Of a stretch of DNA of 64,000 nucleotides, positions 24,701 to 39,700 are shown piece after piece. A program made the position numbers and the translations under genes. The DNA lies in assembly GCA_030549495.1 (NCBI GenBank), contig JAUIRK010000695.1, positions 78,762-142,761 of the forward strand. Reading direction: 5' to 3'. Origin of the DNA: Nectonema munidae. Taxonomy: Eukaryota; Nematomorpha; Nectonematoida; Nectonematidae. The notes under the pieces were generated by a model. It had not been told where the DNA came from. It did no database searches and saw only the letters and a list, made by a program, of their open reading frames with translations. The number at the start of each line of letters is the position of its first letter. Positions within the stretch are counted from its first letter, which is position 1.

Positions 24701-27700
24701 TGCGTTGATTGACTCAAATAAATACTGCAAAAGGGCATGATGCGTAAGATGTCTGTCACCTAAAAGTGCGCCTTTATCATTTACGCGCAAAACATCTCTT
24801 CACCAATTTCTGCAACAAACGATAGCCTGTCTTCCCTTTTAGGTATTAATTAAATAGGAACGCATTTCCACAAATTCTATTACGCCAACCCTTGAAAAAT
24901 GTTAGATTACCACGAGAGTGATTTACCCGGACTTTGGGAAGCGCGGAGTGAGGGGTTGAGTTGTAAAGAGGAAAAATACCAAAGGTGATATAAGCGATGC
25001 ATGAACGCTTTTTAACATCTGCCTCCACATCACACTCCGGAACTTCTGATGGAGGAGTGCCTTGTGAGTATGTGATGTGCGGGAATGTGTGCATGCCCTT
25101 TTTGCCTTCTTTAAACTCCTAAAAGCAAAACATCATTCTTTCGATGAAGCAGATACACCTCCCATCAATCTCAATAAATCGCACGTGAAGAAACGGGAAG
25201 TAAATTAGAGATGTATTGGATATCCACACATGTAGTATAACTAATATTTTCTTATTTAATAATTTTAAATAATATATAATGCTGATTGCATGTCCAATAT
25301 TCCTATTGGAACATTTGTCCGCTACCATTATTGCAAACTAAATGATAGATTGAAAACAATAAGACAGCTTCACTTGTGACAAAGATAGGTAGGGTTAGTC
25401 TGTGTTCATTTTTTTCTGTTTATAATAATCACAGCTAGATGGCGTTAATAAAGAGAAAAATAAAATTTTAGCCATTTTTTTAATTAAAAGCAGCTTTAAT
25501 GACTTAATTTATTGTGAGTGAAGTATTTAAAAATTCCATATTCTTTGCTTATCACATATTACTTCATATACGTGATTATTTATATATTTTGAGTATTGTT
25601 AAAGATTTTATCTAGGGGATAAATCTGGCCAAAATATTTTTTTAGGTGTGATTGACAAAAAAGTTTGGCAAGCTAAGATTACCCAAAAAACAAACAAGAG
25701 TAAAAAGAGTTGAAAAACATACACTAAATTTTAGCCTTTTTGTAAACATAAGATAAGTAAGGTTTTTTGGAGAAAAACTATTTTTTGCGTGGTTTTACAG
25801 GTACATTGACAGTTTGCCTACAGACATCTTACCTAACGGACAGTTTGCCCCTATCACAATTATAAAACTTTAAATTGAAAAATAAAATACGATGAAAAAT
25901 CAACCTATAATTCATATGTCAAGAGGAAGTGTACGTACCCACCCATATGGAAGGAAAAATCACCTTTGAAAAATAAATGGAAAGAAGAAGAATTATGAAA
26001 GACTATAAATTATTTTATGATTTTGACTATCTTTTGATTTACTTATATAATTTACGATTAATTTCGATACATACTCGTAACTTTAACAACAGGAATTAAA
26101 TGTGGAAATATGAGTCTGCAGATGACCTAGTGGTGAGAACATAGGGTCTCTCCTCGTGACTATCCCTACTATCTGCTGATTATTCTACCCTTGGGTGCGA
26201 TACTGACAACTAAAAAAAATGAACTAAAACGAGTATCCAAATTAATCATATAAATAAACATTTCTTTTTGATCCTTAAAATTCTCTACTTAAATTATATT
26301 CATTATTTTCTTTCCAGGAAGCATTATCTGGTTCAAATAAAATTGGGACACAAGTTGTCTTGGCATCTATTCTGAGCAAATATCAATTCAGATTGAATTC
26401 TGGGGAAAATTTTTTTGCGTTCTACAGATTAATGATAATAATACAAAAAGACAAAAATAAAAATGAATTATAGACTAGACAAATCGTACGTGGGACAGAA
26501 TTTCTGTAGGCAAACTTTGCGGTCACGGATTTACAATGGATATTTGAGGTCGTATATTTAGACACACGTGTATATGCATTCTTGAAGAGAATGCATTAGT
26601 GAGTCTTCGTATTAGAGAAGTGAAGGTAGTGCTAAAATTTTACCTGCAAAAATACTTTTCCGATGTTTAGGTCTTCATAGTCTTTGAATTGTGTGCTGTA
26701 AACGACGGTAACGCGATCATCCTTAGCTTCAAAGTATCTACAGTGCAAAAAATGAACAAAAATCAATCAATATAAAACCTTTAAATGAATCCTTAAGAAT
26801 TCAATTTATATACACTATCATCAATATTTACGAGTAAGATTTTCACAATCCCGAATTGCATTTTTTGAGCTGCAAATCATTATAACTGTCGGCGATAGTT
26901 TGTTTGAGGTGAACAACAGTGTATCATCAAAGCAATTAATTTATATATGTATATAAGCTCATCTGGTAAATAGATATATTAGTTTCCTATGATAGACTAC
27001 TGCCGTATGTGCATCATGACTAAACGAAAAGCCTACAGTGTTGACTACAAGCTCGGTCTGATCGACCGAGTACGCAATGTTGAATCCCAAGGCAAAATAT
27101 CACGTGAGACTGCTATCCCAGAATCCACTCTACGGGGCTGGCTGAAAGACGAGACCAAGTTACGAGAGTGACGGGCTGCGACGTAAGAAAGCACGCACAG
27201 CTGCTGATACAGAACTCAACAAAGCCATGTACAACTGGTTTGTCCAAGAAACCACTACAAGGGCCCATCATTTGAGCGCAAGCACAAAAACATAAATCTC
27301 ACCAAGCTGCTCAGACTTCGGACAACTTTACCCCTTCAACCGACACTCCTGTCACCAAAGGTTGGCTTCGGCGGTTTCAAAGACGTCACGGCATCGTTCA
27401 AACCAAGTTGTATGGTGAATCTAAATCTGCAGACTTTGCCTCAGCCTCTGACTTTCCTTCCAACCTGAAAGCTTATATGACTGACAATAACCTGTGCCCT
27501 GATCAAGTGTATAACGCAGAGGAGACGACTATATTCTGTCGTATACTGCCTGACTCTACATACAACGCCATCAAATCAGACAAAGGCAGGTTCTTCTGGC
27601 TATAAGACTATCAAAGACATGTATTTTTCTTCTCTGCTGCAATCAGATTGGTGACCACAAACTCAAACCTCTTTGCACTGGTAAATTTGCCAAACTCAGA

Positions 27701-30700
27701 TATTTCAATCATGTCAACAAGAATTCTGTGCCCATCCAATATACGTCTTCCAAAAAAGCCTGGATGACTTCTGCAATCTTTGAGGACTGGTTCAAAAACA
27801 GCTTCGTTCCCTCCAGTAAAGCCCACCTGCGCTCTCAAAATCTACCTGAGAAAGCTGTCCTCTTGCTTGACAACTTCTCATGTTTCTTCACTGACGACTG
27901 CAGACGGTAACATCACTGTACTGTACCTGCTCAAAAATACCACCAGCCTCATCCAGCTTTGTGATCAGGGCATCATTTCAGCTTTTAAAAAAGGCTATCA
28001 CAAACAACGTGTTCTTGATTCAGATCTTCAAGCCATCCCATTTCTCAAGCCACTTCCAAAGCCTGGCATAACATCACCAAAACAACAGTCGCCAATTGAT
28101 CGAACAAAACCCTGGATCCTGCCTTCAACCAACAGCCTGATGACGACTCCAATGACTTTCTGAGTTTTACTGATAATGAGGTGAAGCAGGCACACGCCAA
28201 ACTCGACTCCGATCTAAATCAAGACGTTTCTCTGAGTGTGGTGATAAACAATTGAGAACAGATTGAGGCCGATGAACCAGTCTTCCAACTCCAGACAGAC
28301 GAACAGCGTTTAGAGCCAGTAGCAGAGACTGGTGACTCAGTAGACATCTCTCCTCCACAGCAAAAACCAACAGTCAAAGCTAGCGATGTCTGTTCTATGC
28401 TAAAACAAAGTTTGGACTGGCTAGAAACGAAAGATATCGGCTCAGTTAATCTGGTGCAACTACATTTCACACAGAATGTGACGGAAGGAATCAAAACAAA
28501 AATGCATCACTCATTTTTTTAGTAAAAAATTGTGTAACTGCTTTTTTGTGCTTAATAGAATCAAGATTGAACTTTATAAATTGTTTTGCATTATGATTTT
28601 AGGAATCGTCATTCTTAGTCATCAATCTTCGTTTTATGCTTGACCAAATCTTCGTGGTGAGTGCAAAGTGTTTCCTGTGTAACAGCAACAATGAAGGGAA
28701 CAACAAAGACTCACCTTCGTGATGTATCTTCTACTTCTTGAAATAAAGTAAGCATTTATTTTTATTACATCGCTGATTTATGAGAGAACACAACAAACCA
28801 AAATACATATCAGGTTGGTAGCAGCAGGAAGAAAGGCGGCATCACAGATTCACAGTTGATTCCTTCGAAGCCTGCTGATGAGACTACTATACTATAGTCT
28901 GTAGGTACATAAACAGTCACGCTGTGTGATTCGGTTCCAGAGGGTGCGTAATTATAGTGCTGTTTGCGCTGGGAAATGATGACCCAAATGCATGCTGTGG
29001 ACCCCAGTTATCGCGTTATAACGGTTATTTTCTGTACGTAAAAAACATTCTAAATGCTCTGATTCAATGAAAATACATTAATTTAATCACAGAAGTTAAG
29101 TGGAGAATTGAGGACAATCAATTGGGGTCAATTGAAAAAAAAAATCAGAAGAAATGATCATGAAGACATTCGATACAAGTGGCCAAAAAATCTTATAGAA
29201 GCTGGTTAATTTGTTTTTTTTCTCCGATGAGAGAAATTTTGATCAAGACCAAAAAAATTATCATAAGAAACGACAGATGGCTATGTTCATATACTTCTGA
29301 ATATACTTTAACTGACATGATTGTGGGTGTTGTTAGCAATGAAAAACACGCTGTCTCCACACTTTTTTCGACAACATCTTAGAGTGTCACAATTGTGTCC
29401 TAGGCATCTGAAAACCTTTTCATCACAGTTGAGAAACAACTCAATCAGCATGCGCTAACAGTGTGAAATAGAACCAGTCCATTTTTGTAATTTATATTTC
29501 CCATTGTGCCAAAAGACGAGCTTTTGGATCTAGTTTCTTAAAATATTACTTATCTTGAAAAAATTTATCAAAAAAGTCTTGCACCTAGAGATATAAAACT
29601 TTTATTTAATTAGCACACCAAAACGAATATTCAGTCAATCCGACATTGTTCTGGTTTTGTAAATATGATGTCAAAACAAAAACTAGAAAATTTACTCTTT
29701 TGGTAGTGTTTAGTAGAGTTGGTAAATAAATTTCCTTTTTAGATAGTTACATCAAGTTACTTCTGCTTCTCTGAATGCACTTCTAGTGTTTTGTCTTTGC
29801 TTCCGACTACTTGATTGTTTTCGTTACTGCTTCAGAACTCGTTTCTGGTATATATGTAGTTTTTTCATATTTGTTAGGTATACTTTATGGTAAAATCAAT
29901 ACTAAAATTCTTTATTAGTGGTGAGGGCCAAATTTTCCAAAATAATCAAAACTATATATAATTTCGTAAACACTGTGTAAAAGATCACATATTAGCGTAT
30001 TAGGAAAATTAAGAATTCATTAAAATTTTTATATTAAATATTGCTAGCGTGGAACGCGCTTTCTTGAACAAGGATCGATAAAAGGATGTAGAAGCCACGC
30101 CACTTTACCGGCCACTGTGCGTGGGCTACTAAACAAAGAATTTCCAAACGATGGATCGGAGACATCGAGGTGTTGCCGACTAACAGCGAATCTTGTTTGA
30201 CCTAATCGTCATCGAGTCCCATCTTAGTTGTCGTATGGGATAAGGTTTACGCATGCAAGGCACGTACTGTTTGTTGGAGACATGCTTCAGTTCATCTTGC
30301 AAACTTGTCAGGAATTTCATGCTGACCTTTTAAATCCGACTTTTATTATGGTTTTTGTTGAATCAAATGTCGGGGTTCCATGATCAAAGGAAGAAAAAGA
30401 GAAATGAAACATGAGCTTACACGGCTTCATAGGAGCCATTGGAAAAGTGTAAAGACGCTTTGGGAAGAGAGGAAGAACTTAAGGAAGAAGTTGTGATTTG
30501 AGATGAAAAATACTTCTCACAAAGACAGCCAAACAAATTGCGCTTCAAACACGCGACGCTTGTGATTAGTGTTTGGATTTGATTGACAGAAGATGATGCG
30601 ACTAATGACAAGTTTATGAGTAGAGAAACGCTAAAGTCTACGAATAGAAAAGGAATAGTGCATAGAGTTTAGCTTTAAAACACGAAGCAAGAGCACTAAA

Positions 30701-33700
30701 AATAGAGACAACGAATGTTATTTTGGTGTTATTGGACAAATACATATTTTGATAAATATTTTTTTTTATTTTAGGTCAATTCTTTACTAAAAAAGTTATT
30801 AATTTCACAATTTTTAGGTCAACGTATAACTGATCTAATTATAATCCGGTTACAATCTTAGTTTTCCCTTATATATTAACCTATATTTTAGAGTTTCCTA
30901 GATAAAATAATTTGGTAAAACAGCTATTTGAAGTTTTTGTATATATTAAAGACGATTTTTGAAAAAATGTGAGCAATTCCTAAGAACCAGAATTATGAAA
31001 ACTTAATCATTTTGAAATAAATTAAACTAAATTGTAATGGTATTTGCAAATGATTTTTTAAAACTTTTCCAGCTTATACGCGTTACATTATTGAATCTTT
31101 TTCTCAAAAATCATTTACTGTTCGAAAAAAGAAACATTATTATTTGAGTTTAAAGTGTCAAATTAATAAAATCAATAAAAATGTTTATTGCATATCTAAA
31201 AATATAAAAATAGAAATAAGGATGAACACATCGTTTTTATTGTTTAGACTTTACAAATGAATTGAACAATTATAGGAAAAGTTCTTTAGGAAAGAAGAAA
31301 ATCCTAAAAAGTGGAGTGGACAAAATATAGTATGCATCGAAAATATTCACGCGACTATCACGATAAACCAAATGAAACACTGGCCAATTGGTTGCACGTT
31401 ATATAGAATAATTGAGATTTCTTTGTCACGTGACGCCTGCTTTGATTTCATCTTCGTTTAAGCGATCCCTGATAAATTATACGAATATTCTCTCATTGCA
31501 TTACAAATTCCGATGCTACAGCGTGAATCACTTACCGACACAAGTGTGTTTCCATTTTTAGCATTTTAATTTCCTGAGGTGTACTGATCACATTTTGTAT
31601 GCATGAAAAGCCAGAAAGAATGTCTTCGCTATATTTAGATAGAAGTCAGCTAGCTACTTCCTTATTTGGCTTGAAAGCTAACTAAATGTAGCTAACTATC
31701 TGACAAGGAAATAAACGTTCATATTTTTAATATAAAAAACAAACTTATAGAAAACATCGGTAAGAAAATTAGGAATATTTTAAAAAAAACGAATCAGAAG
31801 TTTATCTAGAATTTAAGCCAAATAATTTTTATAGATATTTGTAAAGTGAACGAACATGACACGTTTCGCATGCAAACCACGTACTGTTTGTTGGAGACAT
31901 AGTTCAAATTACTCTCTTTAAAATTCAAGTTACCATAGTTTTCTCTCACTTCTTCAGTTCACTTAAAGACCAAAAGAGAACTGAAAGTGGATAAGAAATT
32001 TGAAAAAAAATGTATAAATTTATCTCTGCATAATAAATTATTATTAAAAACCTATATTGAACTTTTGTAAACATATGGAGTAGTGGCTCTTCTCCAGTTG
32101 AAACTGGAAGTAAAAGTTGAGTTTAGATATTTTAAATTTTTAAGCATTTAGAGTCGGCTTTTTTGTATATACATGGAGACGGATTAAAACAATAGTTACA
32201 CGAAAACGCTGAATAAGGTACCTTCTAATTAAAAAAGGGTCTGCATCATTTAAAGATGAAGATGAGATCAAATGGGTTAAGGCGTTAAAATGGCAATGTA
32301 AATAATAAAAAGAGATAAATTACTTGTTTCTGGGGTTTGCAAAAGAGGACCATAAATTGTTTGTAAAAGCTAAAATGAAATAGTTGAATTTATAAGTGAT
32401 TTAAAAATAATAACACACAAATTATTCATTAACCCTTTCAGGCACAATAGGACAATGGTGTCCGATAAAATAATATTCATTGAAAAAGAAAAGTAGGCCG
32501 TTCATTTTAAAAAAAACCAATACCTGAAAGGGCTAAACTATATCTGCATATAAGATAACAATGGGATGTTCCAATCGATGTTGTTCAGAAACATTTTAAC
32601 TAGAAAAAGCCATTTGAGTCATTAGTGATTGGAAAAATTTACTACCCTGTCCGAATCTTATATTCCGATTCCATGAAATGAATAAGGGGTAAAAGATTCC
32701 TTGAAATGACTAAGGCATTTCAAATCTAAAATTCTTAAATTGTATTGAACTAATAAAAAATAAAATAAATAAAATTTAAGGTTTTTTTTTTTTAATTTAA
32801 CTCAAAATTTTGCCTAACGTTACATATTTTAAATTTTTATGTTATAATTTTTGTTTGAAATTGAAAAAACCCAATATTTTAAATCGTATCTTCTACTCCA
32901 ATAAATAATTAAAATCGGAGACACTTTTATATATTTTTACATCAAGAGATGTAAATTTTTGCTTAAAGTTATTAGAATTTTTAAATACTCATTCAACATT
33001 TTAGCCAAAAAAGTTTCATGTTAAAAATTTTCATCGAATTCTTACTATCATAAATACCTAGAATTGCATTCAGTTCTCTCCATCATAGATTGTACAAAAT
33101 GGCAGATGACTAAGGGCAATCATTCTTTCCTTTCGATTTGACTTTATGGGAATAATTCAAATAACCAAGTGCATTTTATGATGAATGAATATCAAAAATA
33201 CTCTTGTTCTCTCTCACTTTATTAAATCTTGCAAGGTCATGGAGTAGACAATTTTTAAAATGATAAAAATTTTCATAAACAACGCTAATGAAAACAAATT
33301 TAAGAGAAAATCTTCGAGGAACTTTAAAAAGAAGTTGCTTCTTTTTGACAATTAAAAAAAATTTGGCATCAAATCGACAAAAACTCGAAACTTTACAATG
33401 AGAGAGACTGGCATGCATATAATCGAGGTGGATTTTCTTCAAAGGAAAACAAGGTTTGACCCATAGATTTAGATATAAGAATTACACCTGAAAGAATATC
33501 AGCTTTGGCAACCGTGTTATTTTAATACCGTGTATATACTGATGCAAAGACTTCCAAACAAAAAAAGCTATGCCGCTATAAATTCATTTTTAAATCAAAT
33601 TAAACAATGTACTATATCAAGTTTACTTGAGACAAAGAAATTAAATGATTTACAAAAATAAAACTTTTATTTACAATAAATAGAGTAGTGTTCAAGAAGC

Positions 33701-36700
33701 TTGGCCAATATTTCCAACTTGTTATTTTGAGTCAGGGAGTATTAAAGTCAAAAAACGTTAAGTCCTCAAAGATCGACTAATAAGCTGGAATTTACGATAA
33801 TTCACATTTTTTACTTTCTGAATGTGTAGTACTTTTTTGTGATAAAATTGCATACCCATGAATGAATACTGAATTGAAAGTAAAATCGGAATCAATGGGG
33901 ATTTTTGGGAATATGCATCGTAATCGTACAAAATTTTGGTATCCGTGCTATCAATAATTCAAATACATGGGTCGGAAGAGCCCAATTATACTTTTTGAAT
34001 ACTGAGAAACATAATAGCAAGGAATAGACAAAAAAAAGAGTATTAAGTTCAAATAAACAAATAAGCGCCAAAAATCAGTTAATAAAATGTCCTAGAAGTG
34101 TATAAATATCAATTGCACCCCTAACTACATTTTGAAGGAAATAACGGTTTAAATTTAGTTTCAAATTTTTAAAGAATAAAGGTCTTTATTGTGTTTCAAC
34201 AAGGACTTATGAATGAGAATAATGAGTTTAGGATGCTTTAACTATGGACGTTTCATTCAACCAAACATTTCAAACAAATGACATTTTAAACAAGCGATAT
34301 TTCAAATTGACAAAAGACTATCTGTTTGGTTTTTCAGTTAAAAAGGGACTTCATCTCTTCGAAATTTGTTTCTGAAAAATTTCATTTATGAAATTGATTT
34401 AGGGTCATGTTGTTCTAGAATTATTATGTATTAGACCTCTAAATGAATTAACAATTAAAAAACATTAAAGTTGAAATGTTTTGATTAAAAATAACCTTGA
34501 TTGAGGGGTAATGTCATCAAAAAAATTTTCTGTGTGTATTTTTCGCAAACAGACAACTATAGGACGAACTTTTCGCTAATAATTACACTGCGCCATATAA
34601 AGGAGAACAAAAAAATTTATTTTACTTCAATAAAAAATCATCCCATCTTTCTATCTATACTTATTATGTTAAATTTATTTGTGTTAGTATTTTTGCCTGA
34701 AAAGACATATGTCTTATTATAAACGTCTAGGTATAGGTGTTATACATGGCTGAGTATATGCATAAGCATAGAACGTGTCAAGTAAACTAATCTAAAAATA
34801 TACTCAGCAAAAGAATGTAACACACTCTTCGTTTGAGGTCTCCTTTTTCACTCCTATAATTTGATTCATGTTTTAAAAGGATTTTATTTTAGTGACATAA
34901 CAGAAGAGTGACAAAAATTCGAAAGAGTAGCATGCCAATTTAATGAGCGAGCTAAAAAGCTATCCAACTAACTACCTGAATAGATATAGAGAAGGAAAGA
35001 TGAGTAAATACCGTTAAGTCTCCATATTTCTGGATCTCTTCAAAATAAGATAAGTATAAGCTGATCTAAACAAAGAAAAAAATATTTAAAAGAAATTCAA
35101 CTACAAGTTCCTAAACAAATTTCGACTATTATCAGGGGTCTGGCAAGACCTCCAGGGAGACAACCTGGCAGACTTTTTATCAGAGGTCTGGCAAGCCCAC
35201 CGGGGAGACAAATTGCCAGACCTTATTATATATTTAAATGTGTAAATCGTAAACTGCTTATTATTATTATTATGCGTAAAATGTGTAAATTTGCTAAAAA
35301 AGCATATTTAAAATAAAAATTTTCAAAATAATCGAAATGGCGATTAAAGTTTTAGATAATAAGTTATTGTCTGCAAAGTATTCATTTAAAAAAATAAAAA
35401 GGAGTTTAATACACTCACACTCTTTAATCCAAACAGAACATTTAAAAAACTAGTGGGATAATGAAGTTGTCCGTAGGCATTAATTTTGTTGTTAAATTTT
35501 ATATTAGTGAAATAGTATTAATATATTTTACCAAAACGTCAAATGCTTAAATATTTATGTATCAATAAATTTGTGAAGAAGAATTTTTTGTACGCATGAT
35601 GAAGAATTCATATTTATTGAAGTCATGGATTACCAAGGATATTTTAACACACCTAAAATATTAAAAATCCCAAATTTTAGGATACTTTTTTGTCTGTTTA
35701 TCCAAACCAGACCAAACTTTTCACAAGCCCCAACAACTATATATCAAATATGCACATAAAAATGTCTTCATTGTTTACTCGTTTGAAAAAATGAGAACAT
35801 AAATTAAATTTAATATTATTTGGGTTTTCCAGCAAATTTTGCAAAGCTGACGCATGTTCTTTTAAAGTAGTTCAGAGAAAACATGCATTTAAATGCAATT
35901 CTACTAAAGGTTCACGAATTTTTTGGTATTACAGGAACGCTGTAAGGCTTGATGTTACCAATTCCAGGAAAAAGAAACAGGAAGTTCTCTCTGTCCATCA
36001 GAACTTTTGCGTATCTTCATCATTTCATCTTCAAGCTATAAGACACAGTTCTACCACTCACCATTCTCATCACAAATTTCATGTCTTCTTTAATTGCTTG
36101 CACTTGGGTTTAACATTTTCTTCTTACAAACAACAAAGAAAAAATATTTCTAGACCGAGACGGCATGTTTTGTCACAGTTTGTTTTTGAATATTTTCACT
36201 TTTACTTCTTTGGAGTTTTTTTACGTGTATCTAATTCAGTGGAATAGGATAGAATTTCAGAAATATCAAAATTTTAATGTGAATGTTTTGCTTTTATTTG
36301 ATATGTGGATATTGAAAAACAAATAAAATTTTATCCAAAATTAATTAAAAATATAGATCAAATCAACATAATTTCAAACTTTATATTTTAGTTTATCAAA
36401 GCTACCTGCGATATCCAAAAAAGATACAACTCAAAATGACATAATTTAATAATTATTATAGGAAGACAAACTCACTCAAATATAAATAAATCAGGGGGCG
36501 CACATCCTCAAGTTTTTTAGGTGAGGGGTGAATTTTTTATTCATAATTTCAAAAGATTTTTGTCCAGTGAACACACCACCATCATTCTCGCAATCTGACC
36601 ATAACTACAAGGATTTTATGAAGTCGAATTCCCTTTGTTTGTAATTGTGATAGCTTCACACCCTTCAAACTCGACAAGTGAAAAATCATTTTTGGAAGAA

Positions 36701-39700
36701 TTCATATATCATGGAGGCAAGGCAATAACAAGCTGATAATTCTTCATCTCCGCTATTATTTTTACACTCATTTATTAGGATTGAGAAGACTCCCGATTCT
36801 TCAATTTTGTCTGTGCTCACTTGAATAAAGTTTTGGCCTAGAACAAATTCTTCACACAAACGTGAATACAAATAAATTGGAAATTTATAGATTTTCATAA
36901 ACTCATCATGCATTTCTCTGAAAGTAAGATGATAGCTATCATAAGTTTAATAAATTCATCAAATTTACCACAGTTGGATAAATCAGCAGGTTCATTATGC
37001 AGGCGATAGGACATTTCGAATGAGTAAATATCAAATAGTTATGGTTTTTGACGAAAATAAGCTGACAAACAGGATTAGAACAGGTTGTGCCAGATTTTTG
37101 TTTGAGACTTTCTCATTAAGACATGGACAAACAGTGATAACTACTCATTGAAGGTAATAAAGTCTTTATCCCTCATCATTGCTTTTCACGAATTATTAAC
37201 ACCGATGGTCACAACACAAATGCCCTTTTAGTATTGGATGTTCTAGTATGACTTTAAAAACGATCTCTTTTGTAAATCTTTAGGGAACAGAATTTTTGGT
37301 TACAACGATTCCCTATTTGGTGTGGTATTCCTACTGATCAATCATGGGAGCACATTTTTATTATAACACACCTTAAAACTAGAAAACCTAACTTTTTTTG
37401 TATGCATAAAAATATCTTTTTTTAACTAAAAAAAAGCTTATCCCCAGATGTGCCCCCTGATATAAATGTATGCTTATTCCTTTCTAAGCAAGTAAGAATC
37501 ATACATAGTAAAACCTGTTTGTTATGGTTAAACTGGGGGTCGATTGAAAAGAACGGTTTTAGACAAGTAATTGTTCTATTAGGGTTCTAGTTAACTGAAT
37601 AGCGATATTGTAGACGGGTCGGTATAGACAGGTCATCGTTCTATCAAGATGACCACAAAGACAAGCTTTACTGGGTTAAGCATTATTAAAAATATATGGT
37701 CGAGTGGAGAAAATTTTTTGTTTAAAACTCAATCAAATATGATAAATTTTGGATCATTAATTTATTATTATTTATATATAAACTAAACAAAAAGAGGAAC
37801 AAAATAATTTATGTTATTTAAAAAGTATTTTACAAAAGTGTGTGCACGCCTATTTACCATTGTCCATTTTGATACAATTGATTGTATTTGATCATATGTG
37901 CACGTTAAGAGAGAAAATTATCAATCTTCCAGTTTTTTTTTTTAAAGTTCTCCTTTTTTATGAATCCTAATACGAATAGCGATACTCCAAAACAATTTCA
38001 CAATTTTTGGCTGAAAAGTTTTGAACCAATGTTTTACTTACTTTTTTACTATGCGTAGATGTGTTTTAATAGAACAGATATTGTAAATAATGTAAAAATC
38101 AATATTAATAAGATTAATAGAGATAAAATTGAATTTCAAAAAGAAATGGAATTAAAAATATAAGTGAGATATTATATGCTCAAAAAAATCTCAAAAAATG
38201 TCATGGGTATGGAAATTGACATAACGAGGTGAAAGTATGCGTATGGATACAAAGAACACAACTGAGCAGCAGTCATTAGGAAATAATAGGATTTTCAAAA
38301 ATTTAAATCCACTTTTTGTTTTTACAAATAACAACTATTTCTTCGTACGTCTATTGTTTCATCAAGAAAAGGAAATTGAAATAATGATGATGACAATAAT
38401 AATAAGGCATCTTTACAAGGCTTCAACATTATCGCTGACAATAGCTTTTTACAAAGGTTATTTCAGCATATACTGGCCTATAACTTCATAAACTTTTCAC
38501 TTGTGTCATTATCGAACATCTACACCTACGTGCTCTCCAATAATGTATAAAACAAATAACACGTCCCATATATACAACAAAGGACAGGATAATACTTGTT
38601 TCAACAAAGAGAGGAGATAAAAATCTAAGTCTACAATCACACAACTTAGTCTTGACAAATATATATAGTAAAACATACACACACACACACACACGTACAC
38701 AACACATCAGTCGCTTAGGAAAGATATGGGAGGGTGAGGGAGAAAGAGGAGCAAAAAAACGATTCTCTTTCCCAAACACTCAAGAGGCGACAGGAGATAT
38801 ATTGGTGGATGCGCTGGGTACGCGATTGGAGATTTGCCTCAAAATTGAAGCACATTTGGATTGCAATCAGCAATTTTAAAGTGTACGCATAGCCCCCTCC
38901 CTTGACGCTCTATCTGGATCCCCCATATATATATATATACACACCCTGGTCCGTCAGCATAGGGGGGGGGGGCATAACCGCAAGAAGAAGAATTATATAG
39001 CACACTCTAAAGCAGCGCTGGCCAAACACTTGCGCCAATTGGGCACACCCTTTCTATGAAAGCCTCACTTCTCTTTAAATTTGAAATATTAAAAAGAATT
39101 TGTCAAACTGTTGAAATTTTAAGCTCAAAACTCTGAACGTCATGCCAATTTAAGTTCTTTTTTCAAAATGAAGAAGTGTTAATTATCATGCAAAATGACA
39201 ACGGATGATCAAAAAATAGTATTTTGCCCAAAGTTTTACATTAAATAAGTCAAAGTTATTTATAATTTAACAAAGTTTTAAAATTTTCTAGAAATCAATT
39301 TAAATTTGAGTCATTTAAACCTAACGTGGACTTCGATGCGACCAGAGGTTGAAAATTATTGTCCAATCCTGCTCAAAAGCGTTAATGTTAAACTAACTAG
39401 CATTTTGGGAGAAAAGGTAAGTATGATCAAATAGATCTATAGATTAATAGCCTTTAATCTTCACTTGTCTTCTTCATCAGCGAACTTGTGTAGCATGATA
39501 TCATCAAGCAATGATAAATTTTTTATATAAGTGTTTCGATGCCCTTTGCGGATAAATAAGTTTAGTATTGTAGAGAAATTTAGATTGCACAGCAAATTTA
39601 GACCAAATATATAGAACTAGTTAGAGAGAAAGAGAGAGACCTGCTTTAAAATTAATACTTTTCGAGTTAATTACTCTTGGAAAAAAATGAGCTATAACTA

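Noticed and set aside
28700-28745. 22-base microexon bounded by TTTCAAG and AAG|GTGAGT
   Set aside because: The ARPC2-like exons on either side already join in phase without it, and 22 bases would break the frame.
33176-33442. Minus-strand frame of 88 codons
   Set aside because: Lys/Phe-rich composition from A+T-rich DNA, with no match to any ARPC2 segment or other family.
38486-38879. Overlapping open frames on both strands around a CA repeat
   Set aside because: Low-complexity Cys/Val and Thr/His runs produced by the microsatellite; no family resemblance.
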